DNA of 64,000 bases from Aeromonas sobria (GTDB taxonomy: Bacteria; Pseudomonadota; Gammaproteobacteria; Enterobacterales; Aeromonadaceae), in contig NZ_CDBW01000006.1 in assembly GCF_000820145.1 (NCBI RefSeq), forward strand, positions 476,810 to 540,809, given 5' to 3'. Shown piece by piece: positions 25,671 through 37,560 of this stretch. Numbering within the stretch: the first letter of the stretch is position 1; every line of letters starts with the position of its first letter. The notes under the pieces are model-generated. The model made no database searches. It had not been told where the DNA came from and saw only the letters and a list, made by a program, of their open reading frames with translations. A program made the translations under genes and the position numbers.

Positions 25671-27104
25671 ATGCATCACCACAAGTTCAACGACTTCCCG
25701 AGCGATTTTCTGTGGGGCGCCGCCTCCGCCGCCTATCAGGTGGAGGGGGGCTGGAATGCCGATGGCAAGGGCCCCTCGGTGTGGGATCTCTTCACCAAGC
25801 TGCCGGGCAAGACCTTTGAGGGGAGCAACGGCGATGTGGCGGTGGATCACTACCACCGCATGGAAGAGGACGTGGCGCTGATGGCCGAGATGGGGCTCAA
25901 GGCTTACCGCTTCTCGGTGAGCTGGCCGCGCATCTACCCCACCGGTCGGGGGGAGGTGAACGAGGCGGGGCTGGCTTTTTACGAGAAGCTGATTGACACC
26001 CTGCTGGCGCACAAGATCGAGCCGGTGCTGACCCTTTATCACTGGGATCTGCCGCAGGCGCTGCAAGATGAATACGGCGGCTGGGAAGACCGACGGATAA
26101 TCGAGGATTTCGAGCGCTACTGCGTGACCCTCTATCAGCGCTTTGCCAGCAAGGTGAAGTACTGGGTCTCCCTCAACGAGCAGAACTACAACCTGACCAA
26201 CGCCTATCAGCTCGGCACCCATCCGCCCGCAGTGCAAGACCGCAAGCGCTTCTTTTCCGCCAACCACATCGCCTTTCTGGCCAATGCCCGGGTGATCAAG
26301 GCGTTTCGTCAGCATGTGCCGAACGGCCTGATTGGCCCGAGCTTTGCCTACTCTCCTGCCTATCCGGCGTCGTGCGACCCGAAAGATATGCTGGCCTACG
26401 AGAACGCCGAGGAGTTCAACAACCTCTGGTGGCTCGATGCTTACTGCTTTGGCCGTTATCCGCAGGCGGCGCTCGCCTATCTGCGGGAAAACGGCGAGGC
26501 GCCGGAGATCCTGCCGGGCGATTTGGCGCTGCTGAGAGAGGGGACGCCCGACTATATTGGCGTCAACTACTACTACACCCTGACCTACACCGATAACCCC
26601 CTGGGCGGTCAGACCCTGCAGCGGATCAACACCACCGGACAGAAGGGGACTACCCCATCGAGCGGCATTCCCGGCCTCTTCAAGACGGCCCCTAACCCGC
26701 ACCTGGAGACCAGCAACTGGGACTGGGCCATCGACCCGACCGGGATGCGCATCGCGCTGCGTCGCCTCTCTTCCCGCTACGGTCTGCCGCTGATGATTAC
26801 CGAGAACGGCCTTGGCGAGTTCGACCAGCTGGAGGCGGGCGACCAGGTGAACGATGAGTACCGCATCGATTATCTGCGCAGCCACGTCAAGGCGTGCCAG
26901 GAGGCGCTGCAGGATGGCGTCGAGCTGCTGGGCTACTGCGCCTGGTCCTTTACCGACATCCTGAGCTGGCTCAACGGCTATCAGAAGCGCTACGGCTTCG
27001 TCTATGTGGAGCGTGACGAGCAGGGGGGGTCACTTCGCCGGATCAAGAAAGCGAGTTTCCACTGGTACAGTCAGGTGATCGCCAGCCAGGGCAAGCAGCT
27101 CTGA
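25671..27104 (+). CDS. GH1 family 6-phospho-beta-glucosidase
   Basis: 477 residues, a complete family 1 glycosidase. Acid/base Glu170 is in SLNEQNYN and nucleophile Glu378 in MITENG. Ser432, Lys439 and Tyr441 (SWLNGYQKRY) have the S-x6-K-x-Y spacing that binds the phosphate of 6-phosphoglycosides in LacG- and BglA-type enzymes, so a phosphorylated beta-glucoside from a PTS is the likely substrate. No PTS gene is next to it. The start at 25671 (MHHHKFNDFP) has AGGAG upstream; the longer open frame to 25578 is rejected. Divergent LysR gene is the probable regulator. Confidence 0.85.
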   Translation: MHHHKFNDFPSDFLWGAASAAYQVEGGWNADGKGPSVWDLFTKLPGKTFEGSNGDVAVDHYHRMEEDVALMAEMGLKAYRFSVSWPRIYPTGRGEVNEAGLAFYEKLIDTLLAHKIEPVLTLYHWDLPQALQDEYGGWEDRRIIEDFERYCVTLYQRFASKVKYWVSLNEQNYNLTNAYQLGTHPPAVQDRKRFFSANHIAFLANARVIKAFRQHVPNGLIGPSFAYSPAYPASCDPKDMLAYENAEEFNNLWWLDAYCFGRYPQAALAYLRENGEAPEILPGDLALLREGTPDYIGVNYYYTLTYTDNPLGGQTLQRINTTGQKGTTPSSGIPGLFKTAPNPHLETSNWDWAIDPTGMRIALRRLSSRYGLPLMITENGLGEFDQLEAGDQVNDEYRIDYLRSHVKACQEALQDGVELLGYCAWSFTDILSWLNGYQKRYGFVYVERDEQGGSLRRIKKASFHWYSQVIASQGKQL

Positions 27105-27127
27105 CGTTTTATCGCTTTGCGTAACAA

Positions 27128-27154
27128 GCGGGCCCGGGCCATCCCCGGGCCCGC
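27128..27154 (+). terminator. Terminator-like GC hairpin after the GH1 gene
   Basis: GCGGGCCCGGG-CCATC-CCCGGGCCCGC, a perfect 11-bp stem 24 bases after the stop, followed by GCTGTTTGT, a weak T-rich tail. Confidence 0.7.
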
Positions 27155-27297
27155 GCTGTTTGTGGTGTAGGGGCGGGGAGCGGCCTCATTGATGACCTCG
27201 CTATCCCCCTTGTTTACTGATTTTTGTCCTGCCAAAGCCGCCGACCCCTGCTATTATCTGCGGCCAAACATGAGCCAATAAAAATCAGGATACAGTG

Positions 27298-29058
27298 ATG
27301 ACAGACCACACTTTTATTCCCGGCAAGGACGCGGCACTGGAAGACTCCATCGACCGTTTCCAGACCAAGCTGCAAGCCTTAGGGTTTGATATCGAAGAGG
27401 CCTCCTGGCTCAACCCCGTGCCGAACGTCTGGTCAGTGCATATTCGGGACAAGGAGTGCGCCCTCTGTTTCACCAACGGCAAGGGTGCCAGCAAGAAGGC
27501 GGCGCTGGCCTCGGCCCTTGGCGAATATTTCGAGCGTCTCTCCACCAACTACTTCTTCGCTGACTTCTATCTGGGCGAGCAGGTCGCCAACGGTGATTTC
27601 GTGCACTATCCCAACGAGAGGTGGTTCCCCATCGAGGGTGATCAGTTCCCGGCCGATCTGCTCGACAGCTTCACCCGCAAGTTCTACAACCCGGACGGTG
27701 AAGTGACCGCTGACATGCTGGTGGATCTGCAGTCAAATAACGAGGAGCGCGGTATCGTCGCCCTGCCGTTCGAGCGCCAGTCCGATCACCAGACCGTCTA
27801 TATCCCGATGAACATCATCGGCAACCTCTATGTTTCCAACGGCATGAGCGCCGGCAACACCCGCACCGAAGCGCGCACCCAGGCACTCTCCGAGGTGTTC
27901 GAGCGCCACGTGAAGAACAAGATCATCGCCGAGGCACTGAGCCTGCCGCTGATCCCGGACGAAGTGATTGCCCGTTATCCGGGAATTGCTGCCTCCATCG
28001 CCGCGCTGGAAGCAGAAGGTTTCCCCATTTACAGCTTCGATGCCTCGCTGGGTGGCCGCTATCCGGTCATCTGCGTGGTGCTGCTCAACCCGAGCAACGG
28101 TACTTGCTTTGCCTCCTTCGGTGCCCACCCGCGCTTCGAAGTGGCCTTCGAGCGTACCGTCACCGAGCTGCTGCAGGGTCGTGGCCTCAAAGATCTCGAC
28201 GTGTTCGTGCCGCCGTCATTCGACAACGAGCAGGTAGCGGATCACCACAACCTTGAGACCCACTTTATCGACTCCTCGGGCCTCATCAGCTGGGATCTGT
28301 TCAAGCAGGATGCAGACTTCGAGTTCGCCGACTGGGACTTCCGTGGCACCTCGCAGGAGGAGTTCGACCACCTGATCGGCATCTTCCACGAGCTGGAGCA
28401 GCCGGTCTATATCGCCGACTACGAGCATCTGGGTGTCTACGCCTGCCGTATTCTGGTGCCGGGCATGTCCGACATCTATCCGGCCGAAGATCTGCTGCTG
28501 GCCAACAACAACATGGGCGCCAACCTGCGCGAAGTGATCCTGGCACTGCCATCACTGGAGTGGGATGCAGAGCAGTACATGGCGTTGTTTGATCAACTGG
28601 ATGAAGAGGGACACGACGAGCGCACCCGTGTGCGCGAGCTGCTGGGCATCGCCGCCGCCAAGGGCACCGCGCTGCACACCCTGCGGGTGGGCGAGCTGAA
28701 AGCCATGCTGGCACTGGCTGCTGGCGAGCTGGAGACGGCCATGGATCTTATCGACTGGACCATGGAGTTCAACCAGTCAGTGTTCACTGCCGAGCGAGCC
28801 AGCTACTACCGCGCCCTGCGTGCCTGCGTCGAGTTGTTCCTCGACGAGGAGCGGGATCCTGAGCAGTATCGCGCTGTCTTTACCCGCATGTACGGCGAAG
28901 AGACGCTGGCGCTGGCGTGGGCCAACGCCAGTGGCGAAGCGCGCTTCCACGGGCTGGACGCCGCAGACCTGTCGCTGTCGCAGTTCCCGTTACATCAGAA
29001 GCTGCTGGCGGCTTATGAGAAGCTGCAAAACGCCAAGCGCGCCCATAGCTGGGCGTAA
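27298..29058 (+). CDS. ycaO: YcaO: ribosomal protein S12 methylthiolation accessory ATPase
   Basis: A 586-residue YcaO-domain protein. E. coli YcaO assists RimO in beta-methylthiolation of Asp89 in ribosomal protein S12 and uses ATP in the YcaO fold. The N-terminal third matches E. coli almost word for word (FIPGKDAALEDSI, EASWLNPVPNVWSVHIRDKE, FTNGKGASKKAALASALGEY, in separate blocks) and a TPR-like helical tail follows from about residue 400. ATG at 27298 has AGGA upstream; a GTG one codon earlier is also possible. It precedes focA-pflB as in E. coli, here on the same strand. Confidence 0.95.
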   Translation: MTDHTFIPGKDAALEDSIDRFQTKLQALGFDIEEASWLNPVPNVWSVHIRDKECALCFTNGKGASKKAALASALGEYFERLSTNYFFADFYLGEQVANGDFVHYPNERWFPIEGDQFPADLLDSFTRKFYNPDGEVTADMLVDLQSNNEERGIVALPFERQSDHQTVYIPMNIIGNLYVSNGMSAGNTRTEARTQALSEVFERHVKNKIIAEALSLPLIPDEVIARYPGIAASIAALEAEGFPIYSFDASLGGRYPVICVVLLNPSNGTCFASFGAHPRFEVAFERTVTELLQGRGLKDLDVFVPPSFDNEQVADHHNLETHFIDSSGLISWDLFKQDADFEFADWDFRGTSQEEFDHLIGIFHELEQPVYIADYEHLGVYACRILVPGMSDIYPAEDLLLANNNMGANLREVILALPSLEWDAEQYMALFDQLDEEGHDERTRVRELLGIAAAKGTALHTLRVGELKAMLALAAGELETAMDLIDWTMEFNQSVFTAERASYYRALRACVELFLDEERDPEQYRAVFTRMYGEETLALAWANASGEARFHGLDAADLSLSQFPLHQKLLAAYEKLQNAKRAHSWA

Positions 29059-29073
29059 CCTTGTGGTAGAGGG

Positions 29074-29098
29074 AGGGGCCGTGTGGCCCCTTCTGTTT
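29074..29098 (+). terminator. Terminator after ycaO
   Basis: AGGGGCC-GTGT-GGCCCCT stem at 29074-29091 followed by TCTGTTT. The weak T tail suggests partial termination before the focA control region. Confidence 0.65.
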
Positions 29099-29364
29099 AT
29101 CGCGCGGTAAGATTGGTGATTTTTATTCCAAGATGAAATAAAAAACAAAAAATACCCCTAATGGGGTTGATGAAGGGGCAGGGGATGTGCTGTCGAGCTG
29201 CAAAGATATCTTGCCAATATCATCTTTACGTGCATGGTAATAAATTGTTTGAAATCATTAAATTAAACACACAGCATTTCTGTTTCAGCTGAAACCTGGT
29301 GTAAACTGGCGCAGCCGTTGCACTAAAATATTTGTAGTAAAATTACATTCACAGTCTGATAAAC

Positions 29365-29406
29365 TTGATCGATGTCAATTTTGGCCATTTGGCCCTTTGT
29401 TATGAT
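29365..29406 (+). promoter_or_regulatory. FNR-dependent class II promoter of focA-pflB
   Basis: TTGATCGATGTCAA at 29365-29378 matches the FNR box TTGAT-N4-ATCAA with one mismatch. A TATGAT -10 element stands at 29401-29406, so the box centre lies about 41.5 bases before the predicted start (near 29413), the exact class II geometry. This predicts anaerobic activation. The remaining 29099-29364 is AT-rich and may hold further promoters. Confidence 0.8.
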
Positions 29407-29438
29407 TTCAACAGGCAAAACATTCAGGTAGATAAGAA

Positions 29439-30287
29439 TTGAAAGCTGAATCCCCATTCGATTGTCTCAAGCCAGAAGCCATCGCTGCATTGGCTGAAGA
29501 TATCACCTATGCCAAGGCCACCAAGCCGGCATACAAGGTCATTCCACTGGCCATTACCGCAGGCGCTTTCATCGCCATCGCGTTTATTTTTTACATCACA
29601 GTGACCACAGGTTCAGGCTCCATGTCTTGGGGCATGGCCAAGCTGGTCGGTGGTCTCTGTTTCTCCCTGGGTCTGATCCTTTGCGTGTTGCTCGGTGCCG
29701 AGCTGTTCACCTCCACCACCCTGACGCTGGTGGCCAAGGCCGCCAATCGCATCAGCTGGGCCCAGTTGCTCAAGAACTGGGGTCTGGTCTACTTCGGTAA
29801 CCTGATCGGCGGTTTGCTGATGGTTGGCCTCATCATCATGTCAGCGCAATATACTGCGGCAGATGGTCAGTGGGGGCTGAATGCCCTGAAAGTGGCCCAA
29901 CACAAAATTCACCACACCTTCTTTGAAGCCGTGGCGCTGGGTATCCTTTGTAACTTGATGGTGTGTCTTGCGGTGTGGATGGCCTTTGGGGCCCGCACTG
30001 CCACCGACAAGGTGATGGTAATGTTGCTGCCCGTGGCCATGTTTGTGGCATCCGGTTTCGAGCACAGCATTGCAAACATGTTTATGATTCCGGTGGGCAT
30101 CGCTATCCATAGCCTGGCCAGCCCGGAGTTTTGGCAGGCCATCGGCCAGGATCCGGCGACCTTTGCCGATCTGACCGTATCCAACTTTGTCCTACACAAT
30201 CTCATCCCTGTCACCATCGGTAATATCATTGGTGGTGGCATGATGGTTGGTTTGACTTACTGGTTTATCTTCCGTCGTCATCATTAA
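29439..30287 (+). CDS. focA: Formate channel FocA
   Basis: A 282-residue inner-membrane formate/nitrite transporter family channel that exports and re-imports formate made by pyruvate formate-lyase. Six membrane helices are visible, with the family motif LGAELFTSTTL (about residues 86-96) and FVASGFEHSIANMFMIP containing the conserved pore histidine. Start codon is TTG at 29439, chosen because MKAESPFD aligns with E. coli MKADNPFD and AGGTAGATAA precedes it. Upstream of pflB in the classic operon with 46 bases between. Confidence 0.95.
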   Translation: MKAESPFDCLKPEAIAALAEDITYAKATKPAYKVIPLAITAGAFIAIAFIFYITVTTGSGSMSWGMAKLVGGLCFSLGLILCVLLGAELFTSTTLTLVAKAANRISWAQLLKNWGLVYFGNLIGGLLMVGLIIMSAQYTAADGQWGLNALKVAQHKIHHTFFEAVALGILCNLMVCLAVWMAFGARTATDKVMVMLLPVAMFVASGFEHSIANMFMIPVGIAIHSLASPEFWQAIGQDPATFADLTVSNFVLHNLIPVTIGNIIGGGMMVGLTYWFIFRRHH

Positions 30288-30333
30288 GGATGATTGCGGG
30301 ATACTACATCAATACCGTGTGAGGTAATGAAAA

Positions 30334-32616
<2,283 letters not shown>

Positions 32617-32633
32617 TCGAGACGTAGTGAGTA

Positions 32634-32662
32634 AAAACCGGCGCCAAGGCGCCGGTTTTTTT
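32634..32662 (+). terminator. Rho-independent terminator of pflB
   Basis: AACCGGCGCC-AA-GGCGCCGGTT stem followed by seven T (32656-32662). Confidence 0.93.
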
Positions 32663-33090
32663 ATATGTGCGATTCAGGGGGAATAGACTTCCAGGATCAA
32701 GCATCATCGCAATCACAAACGTTGTTATGGAGTATTTGAACAGGGTTATGGCATAGCGGTTCACTAGGGTTGACCTTGGCATTACCTGTAACGCGATCAC
32801 GCTTGATTCGCGCGCTATCGCCACCAGGGAGGTTGCTTTGCCTGTCACTGCGCCAGTGGCGCGTATGACCCGGCGAACTGGCTGATCAGGCTTACGGGTT
32901 AACAGAGACGCCATCACAGGTGTAAAGCAAAACCCATAAGCTTGCGGCTCTGTCATCATTTTCTGCCTCTGCCTCTGCCTCTGCCGCTATCTTCTACCAA
33001 TGTACCGGTGTGTGGAGGGGGCTACGGTGATCCTGCCAGATATGCGTTGGGTTCTTCTCAATGAAGCGGAAAACCATGTCTGCAGAAACA
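32663..33090. other. Gene-free stretch after pflB with a TCTGCC tandem repeat
   Basis: About 430 bases with no supported gene, where pflA would be expected. A minus-strand open frame (32959 to 32600) of 119 codons runs through the pflB terminator and has no recognised domain, so it is not called. Four perfect TCTGCC units lie at 32962-32985. Confidence 0.5.
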
Positions 33091-33119
33091 ACAAGGGCTG
33101 CACAATGTGCAGCCCTTGT
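33091..33119 (-). terminator. Terminator of ycgN
   Basis: ACAAGGGCTGCAC-AAT-GTGCAGCCCTTGT, a perfect 13-bp stem, with TTGTTTC continuing on the minus strand, just after the ycgN stop. Confidence 0.75.
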
Positions 33120-33144
33120 CTCAATGAAAATAGGGGGGAGCGTG

Positions 33145-33591
33145 TCAGCTGGCCCAGGTGATGATGTGATCAATCCATTCACCTGCCTGCTCCTCGTGAA
33201 TGACCTTGCCACGTACAGATTGACCTGCCTGATGCATCGCGGAGCGACTGCCCGTCAGCAGAGGATGCCACTGTGGCAGGGTGTCACCTTCTGCTAGCAA
33301 ACGATAGGCGCAACTAGAGGGCAGCCAGTCATATTCGGCAATCTTGTCATGGGTGATCTGCAGGCAATCAGGCTCTTTTTTGAAACGATTGGTATAGTCA
33401 GAGCACTGACAGGTCTTGGTGTTGAGCAGGTTACAGGCGACATTGGTGAACACCAGCTCGTCGGTATCTTCATCGATCAGCTTGTTGAGGCAGCATTTGC
33501 CACAACCGTCGCAGAGGGATTCCCATTCGGACTCAGTCATCTGCTGCAGACTCTTGGTCTGCCAAAAGGGGGCTTGCATGATGCCGCTCAC
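33145..33591 (-). CDS. ycgN: YcgN, YkgJ-type cysteine-cluster protein
   Basis: A 148-residue protein of the UPF0260/YkgJ family, thought to bind zinc or an iron-sulfur centre through a cysteine cluster. CDGCGKCC (near 28-35), [23 protein letters not shown] and the C-terminal [13 protein letters not shown] are diagnostic and close to E. coli YcgN. Role unknown. Start taken as GTG 33591, with AGGTG upstream; ATG at 33579 is an alternative. Confidence 0.9.
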   Translation of the reverse strand: MSGIMQAPFWQTKSLQQMTESEWESLCDGCGKCCLNKLIDEDTDELVFTNVACNLLNTKTCQCSDYTNRFKKEPDCLQITHDKIAEYDWLPSSCAYRLLAEGDTLPQWHPLLTGSRSAMHQAGQSVRGKVIHEEQAGEWIDHIITWAS

Positions 33592-33730
33592 TTAATTCAC
33601 CTGATAAAGCGCGTGGTTATACCCTGTGTGACTCACAATTTCAAGAAGAGGGTCATAATGACGGCAAAATAGCTGCCATGGTGTCAAATTGCGGCGGATC
33701 ATCTTGATGTGTCTACAGGGTTACCTTGCC

Positions 33731-34216
33731 TTAATGATTGAGATAGATGTCTTGCTCTGCATAGGCCAGCAGAGGTGTGATTGGGCTGCTTCGTTGTGTG
33801 CCAAAGAAACGAGTCAGCACACCAGATTGTTGTCCCAGACGTTGCAGCTTGGCGTGATCCAGCTCGATCTGCTCGGGGAGCCAGGTAAACACGGCAGCAC
33901 AGTGGCCGTTGCCCAGACTGCGCTCCAGAGTCTGTTGCCAGTTCTTGATTTTAGGGCTGTGTACTACCAGTACCCTCTTGGGATCTATGCCTTGCTCTTG
34001 CAGCCGCACAGCGGTGGGGCGCCCCGGTGGTGCTATCAGCAAGATCCAGCCGGCGTGAGTGTTGCCTAGCTTGGCCAATTCAGTCAGAAACTGATCATCA
34101 GACTTGATCGTCATGCCATAGTGAGCAGATTCCGCTTTGCAAGCGGTTCTGGTTGGCCATGGGTTACTCATGGCACGGTTCATCGCAAACGGCAGTGAGT
34201 GCAGAGGCTGGTTCAT
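33731..34216 (-). CDS. sulA: SOS cell-division inhibitor SulA
   Basis: A 161-residue SulA-like protein (WILLIAPPGRPT, LEQ-type region, RVLVVHSPKIKNW) that would block FtsZ polymerization during DNA damage. Similarity is to the RecA-like core of SulA; the N-terminus (MNQPLHSLPFAMNRAMSN) is variable. Identification is supported by a perfect LexA box 28 bases upstream of the ATG. ATG at 34216 has AGGA 8 bases before it. Confidence 0.88.
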   Translation of the reverse strand: MNQPLHSLPFAMNRAMSNPWPTRTACKAESAHYGMTIKSDDQFLTELAKLGNTHAGWILLIAPPGRPTAVRLQEQGIDPKRVLVVHSPKIKNWQQTLERSLGNGHCAAVFTWLPEQIELDHAKLQRLGQQSGVLTRFFGTQRSSPITPLLAYAEQDIYLNH

Positions 34217-34243
34217 AGTTCAATTCCTGTATGAATGTCCAAG

Positions 34244-34259
34244 CTGTATGTACATACAG
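34244..34259 (-). promoter_or_regulatory. LexA box of sulA
   Basis: CTGTATGTACATACAG is a perfect 16-base palindrome of the CTGT-N8-ACAG type, positioned to cover the sulA promoter. Predicts SOS induction. Confidence 0.92.
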
Positions 34260-34445
34260 TAGTTCTATCCTGCGGTAGTGACAAGGTGTTTTTGCTGAAA
34301 TCTGTGATGGCGTTGGCACGGGTTTTACTTATGATTTTGTTTTTAAAGGTTTTTTATAAAAACCACGCCGTGTGTTTTTTGCTCTATGGACAAATGGCGC
34401 TGCACCGCCCATGGTTATACAGGCCATTTAAAGGGAGGTGCCGCT

Positions 34446-34643
34446 ATGGATATAAGTACCTTGCAGCGTCTGGATGCCAACATCTTGCTGGGCATCATCA
34501 ATGAAAAACTGAGACTGGAGTGCGATGGGCTGGAGGAGCTGCTGGCCTATTACGATATGAGTGAAGCCCAGTTGGCAGGACGTCTGGATCAGATTGGGTA
34601 CCATTACGATCCATTGAGCAATCAGTTCAAGGCACATCTCTGA
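34446..34643 (+). CDS. DUF4250 family small protein
   Basis: 65 residues. LDANILLGIINEKLRLEC, LLAYYDMSEAQLAGRL and IGYHYDPLSNQF follow the DUF4250 pattern, a small all-helical protein of unknown function. The ATG at 34446 is preceded by a strong GGAGGT, which decides it over the ATG at 34386. Confidence 0.75.
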   Translation: MDISTLQRLDANILLGIINEKLRLECDGLEELLAYYDMSEAQLAGRLDQIGYHYDPLSNQFKAHL

Positions 34644-34683
34644 GGGTGCAATGATTGCTTCATATTTATACGGTAATTTTTAA

Positions 34684-34711
34684 GGCGCATTGAAATCGGT
34701 TTCAATGCGCC
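34684..34711 (+). terminator. Hairpin after the DUF4250 gene
   Basis: GGCGCATTGAAA-TCGG-TTTCAATGCGCC, a perfect 12-bp stem 40 bases after the stop; the following ATCTTGTTG is a weak T tail. Confidence 0.65.
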
Positions 34712-35018
34712 ATCTTGTTGCCTATTTTCAGGGATTTTCAAGGCTTGGCAATCTCTGAAAACCTATTCATGCCATAATATTTTCATTTACTTTATAAGTC
34801 ACTGATAACAAAGGTTATGTTTGTTTTTATACAATCAGTTAAAGGAAAGGGTTTTCAAGCTTTTCAGGCTGTTTTTATCGGTTAAAGTGTGACTTGCGTT
34901 AACTTTTAATTCTGCCGCTTTAGTTAGTATTCTCACGCCGGTACATATTTTGAGATAACAACAGCGCCGGTCCCGCAAGCGGGATAACAATTTTATTTGT
35001 AACGAAGGAATATGGTTT
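34712..35018 (+). other. Leader region of glgP
   Basis: About 300 bases without a gene, AT-rich to 34930. A hairpin TCCCGC-AA-GCGGGA lies at 34973-34986 just before the glgP ribosome site. TGTGACTTGCG near 34887 is half of a CRP-like site. No promoter can be fixed with confidence. Confidence 0.35.
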
Positions 35019-37496
35019 ATGGCTACCAAGAAGAAGACAGACCAGGATCTCCAACTGGATAAAGATCAGCTCAAGGCGAGAATCGTGCGTCACCTGCGTT
35101 CTACCTTGGGAACAAGCGAACAGAAAGCCTCCCCCGAAGCGTGGTGGAAAGCCACTGCTGCGGCCGTCAATGAACAGGTGTACGAGCGCCTGACCCGCAC
35201 TCAGCAGACTCACTTCAAGAAAGATACTCGTGCCATTCACTATCTCTCTGCTGAATTCCTGATGGGACGATTGACCTCCAACAACCTACATAACCTCTCC
35301 CTGTACAAGGCTTGTGAAGAGGCGCTGGGTGAGCTCGGTCTGGAGCTGACCGACCTTTGCGAGCAAGAGCCCGACATGGCCCTCGGCAACGGCGGCCTGG
35401 GTCGTCTGGCTGCCTGCTTTATCGATTCGCTGGCAACCCTCAACTATCCGGCGGTCGGCTATGGACTCCATTACGAACATGGTCTGTTTCGTCAGGAGAT
35501 CCAGGATGGCCGTCAGATCGAGCGTCCGGACTCCTGGCGTGAATACGGTAACCCTTGGGAAATTTGCCGACCGGAATCCGTTCAAGAGATCCCGCTCTAC
35601 GGCTATGTGGAGACTGTATTCGGTGACAAGGGTGGCCTGAAAAAAGTATGGCATGCCGGTCGCAAGATCAAAGGGGTGCCTTGGGATATCCCTGTCGTCG
35701 GATTTGGCGGTAACACGGTCAACATTTTGCGCCTGTGGGAATCCCGCGCATCCGAGTTTTTCGACTGGGACGTATTCAACGCCGGTGGTTACATCGACTC
35801 TCAGGCTGAAAAAGCCCAGGCAGAAACTATCTCCAAGGTGCTCTATCCGAACGATGATACCGATGCGGGCAAAGAGCTGCGCTTGATCCAGCAGTACTTC
35901 TTCTGCGCCTGCTCCATCAAGGACATCATGCGCCGCTACAAGCGGGTGCATGGCGCTGATTTCAGCAACTTTGCCGCGCAAATTGCCATTCAGCTCAACG
36001 ATACTCATCCGGCAGTGGCTATCCCCGAACTGATGCGGGTACTGGTGGACGAGGAAGATTTGAACTGGGAGGCCGCTTGGGCCATCTGCTATCAGGTGTT
36101 CTCCTACACCAACCACACTTTGCTGCCTGAAGCGCTTGAGAAGTGGTCGGTCAGTTTGTTTGAGAAGGTGTTGCCCCGTCATCTGGAAGTGATTTACGAG
36201 ATTAATGCCCGTTTCCTGAGCGAGCAGGTCGAGCCCAAGTGGCCAGGCAATGATGTCATCAAGGCCAAACTCTCCATCATCGAAGAGGGGAGTGTGCGCA
36301 AGGTGCGGATGGGCAATCTCTGTGTGGTCGGCTCTTCCAAAGTGAACGGCGTAGCCGAAATCCACTCCAAACTGGTGAAAGAGGACCTCTTCCCCGAGTA
36401 TGCCGAGCTGTGGCCTCAGAAGCTGTGCAATGTCACCAACGGGGTGACACCGCGTCGCTGGCTGTTGGCTTGTAACCCTGAGCTGGCCGGGCTGTATACC
36501 GAAGTGGTTGGCAAAGAGTGGCCGCTGCAGCTGGACAAACTGCGTGGGGTGGCGAAGTTTGCAGATGACAAGGCGTTTCAGCAGCAGTTTATGACCATCA
36601 AGCGTCATAACAAGGAGAAACTGGTCAAGGTTATCAAGGCGGAGACCGGTATTGATGTTAGCGCCGAGGCGATCTTTGACATCCAGATCAAGCGTCTGCA
36701 CGAATACAAGCGCCAGCAGCTGAACCTTATCCACATCATGGCGCTGTATCGTCGCCTGCTGGCCAACCCGGACTATGACATGCATCCGCGGGTGTTCATT
36801 TTCGGATCCAAGGCCGCCCCCGGTTACAAACTGGCCAAAGACATCATCTATGCCATCAATAAGTTGGCGGATCGGGTCAATAACGACACCCGTATCCAGG
36901 GCAAGCTGAAAGTGGTGTTCATGCCGAACTACCGCGTCAGCCTTGCGGAGAAACTGATCCCGGCGGCCGATGTCTCCGAGCAGATCTCCACTGCAGGTTA
37001 TGAGGCTTCCGGCACCGGCAACATGAAGATGGCGCTCAACGGTGCGATCACCATAGGTACGCTGGACGGCGCTAACATCGAGATCGCTGAAGAAGCGGGC
37101 GCCGAAAACTGTGCCATCTTCGGTCTGACGGTCGATGAGGTGAAGTCGTTGAAAGCGCGCGGTTACAACCCGTACGACTTCTACTATGCCAACTCCGAGC
37201 TCAAAGCCGTGCTGGACTGGTTTGATACCGACTATTTCACACCGGGTCGCCCGGGTGAGCTGGCCTCCATCAAGCGCTCCTTGCTGGAAGGGGGAGACCC
37301 TTACCTGGCCTTGGCGGACTTCCAGTCCTACTCAGAGGCACACAAGCTGATCGATACCTGGTATCGGGATCCGGCGCTGTGGGCCAAGAAGGCAATCATC
37401 AACTCGGCCACCATGGGCAAGTTCAACTCAGACCGATCCATTCAGGACTATGTGGATCGGATTTGGAACCTGAAGAGTTGCAATGTTGCGGGTTGA
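35019..37496 (+). CDS. glgP: Glycogen/maltodextrin phosphorylase
   Basis: 825 residues, a full-length alpha-glucan phosphorylase that releases glucose-1-phosphate. [13 protein letters not shown], the substrate-binding [42 protein letters not shown] and the pyridoxal-phosphate lysine in [11 protein letters not shown] (Lys670) are all present. No glg or mal operon partner is adjacent, so glycogen versus maltodextrin preference is not settled; the gene symbol follows the common annotation. Own terminator follows. Confidence 0.93.
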   Translation: MATKKKTDQDLQLDKDQLKARIVRHLRSTLGTSEQKASPEAWWKATAAAVNEQVYERLTRTQQTHFKKDTRAIHYLSAEFLMGRLTSNNLHNLSLYKACEEALGELGLELTDLCEQEPDMALGNGGLGRLAACFIDSLATLNYPAVGYGLHYEHGLFRQEIQDGRQIERPDSWREYGNPWEICRPESVQEIPLYGYVETVFGDKGGLKKVWHAGRKIKGVPWDIPVVGFGGNTVNILRLWESRASEFFDWDVFNAGGYIDSQAEKAQAETISKVLYPNDDTDAGKELRLIQQYFFCACSIKDIMRRYKRVHGADFSNFAAQIAIQLNDTHPAVAIPELMRVLVDEEDLNWEAAWAICYQVFSYTNHTLLPEALEKWSVSLFEKVLPRHLEVIYEINARFLSEQVEPKWPGNDVIKAKLSIIEEGSVRKVRMGNLCVVGSSKVNGVAEIHSKLVKEDLFPEYAELWPQKLCNVTNGVTPRRWLLACNPELAGLYTEVVGKEWPLQLDKLRGVAKFADDKAFQQQFMTIKRHNKEKLVKVIKAETGIDVSAEAIFDIQIKRLHEYKRQQLNLIHIMALYRRLLANPDYDMHPRVFIFGSKAAPGYKLAKDIIYAINKLADRVNNDTRIQGKLKVVFMPNYRVSLAEKLIPAADVSEQISTAGYEASGTGNMKMALNGAITIGTLDGANIEIAEEAGAENCAIFGLTVDEVKSLKARGYNPYDFYYANSELKAVLDWFDTDYFTPGRPGELASIKRSLLEGGDPYLALADFQSYSEAHKLIDTWYRDPALWAKKAIINSATMGKFNSDRSIQDYVDRIWNLKSCNVAG

Positions 37497-37512
37497 TTAA
37501 CCACTGGATATG

Positions 37513-37541
37513 AAAAAGCCCTCGCATTGCGAGGGCTTTTT
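37513..37541 (+). terminator. Rho-independent terminator of glgP
   Basis: AAAAAGCCCTCGC-ATT-GCGAGGGCTTTTT, a perfect stem with A and T tracts, so it can also serve the convergent transporter gene. Confidence 0.93.
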
Positions 37542-37560
37542 GTTTTGGCGTAACAGGTGA

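Noticed and set aside
25515..26885. 456-codon open frame on the minus strand opposite the GH1 gene
   Set aside because: Antisense shadow with low-complexity composition; GH1 active-site motifs are on the plus strand.
35286..36785. 499-codon open frame on the minus strand opposite glgP
   Set aside because: Antisense shadow; phosphorylase motifs on the plus strand are decisive.
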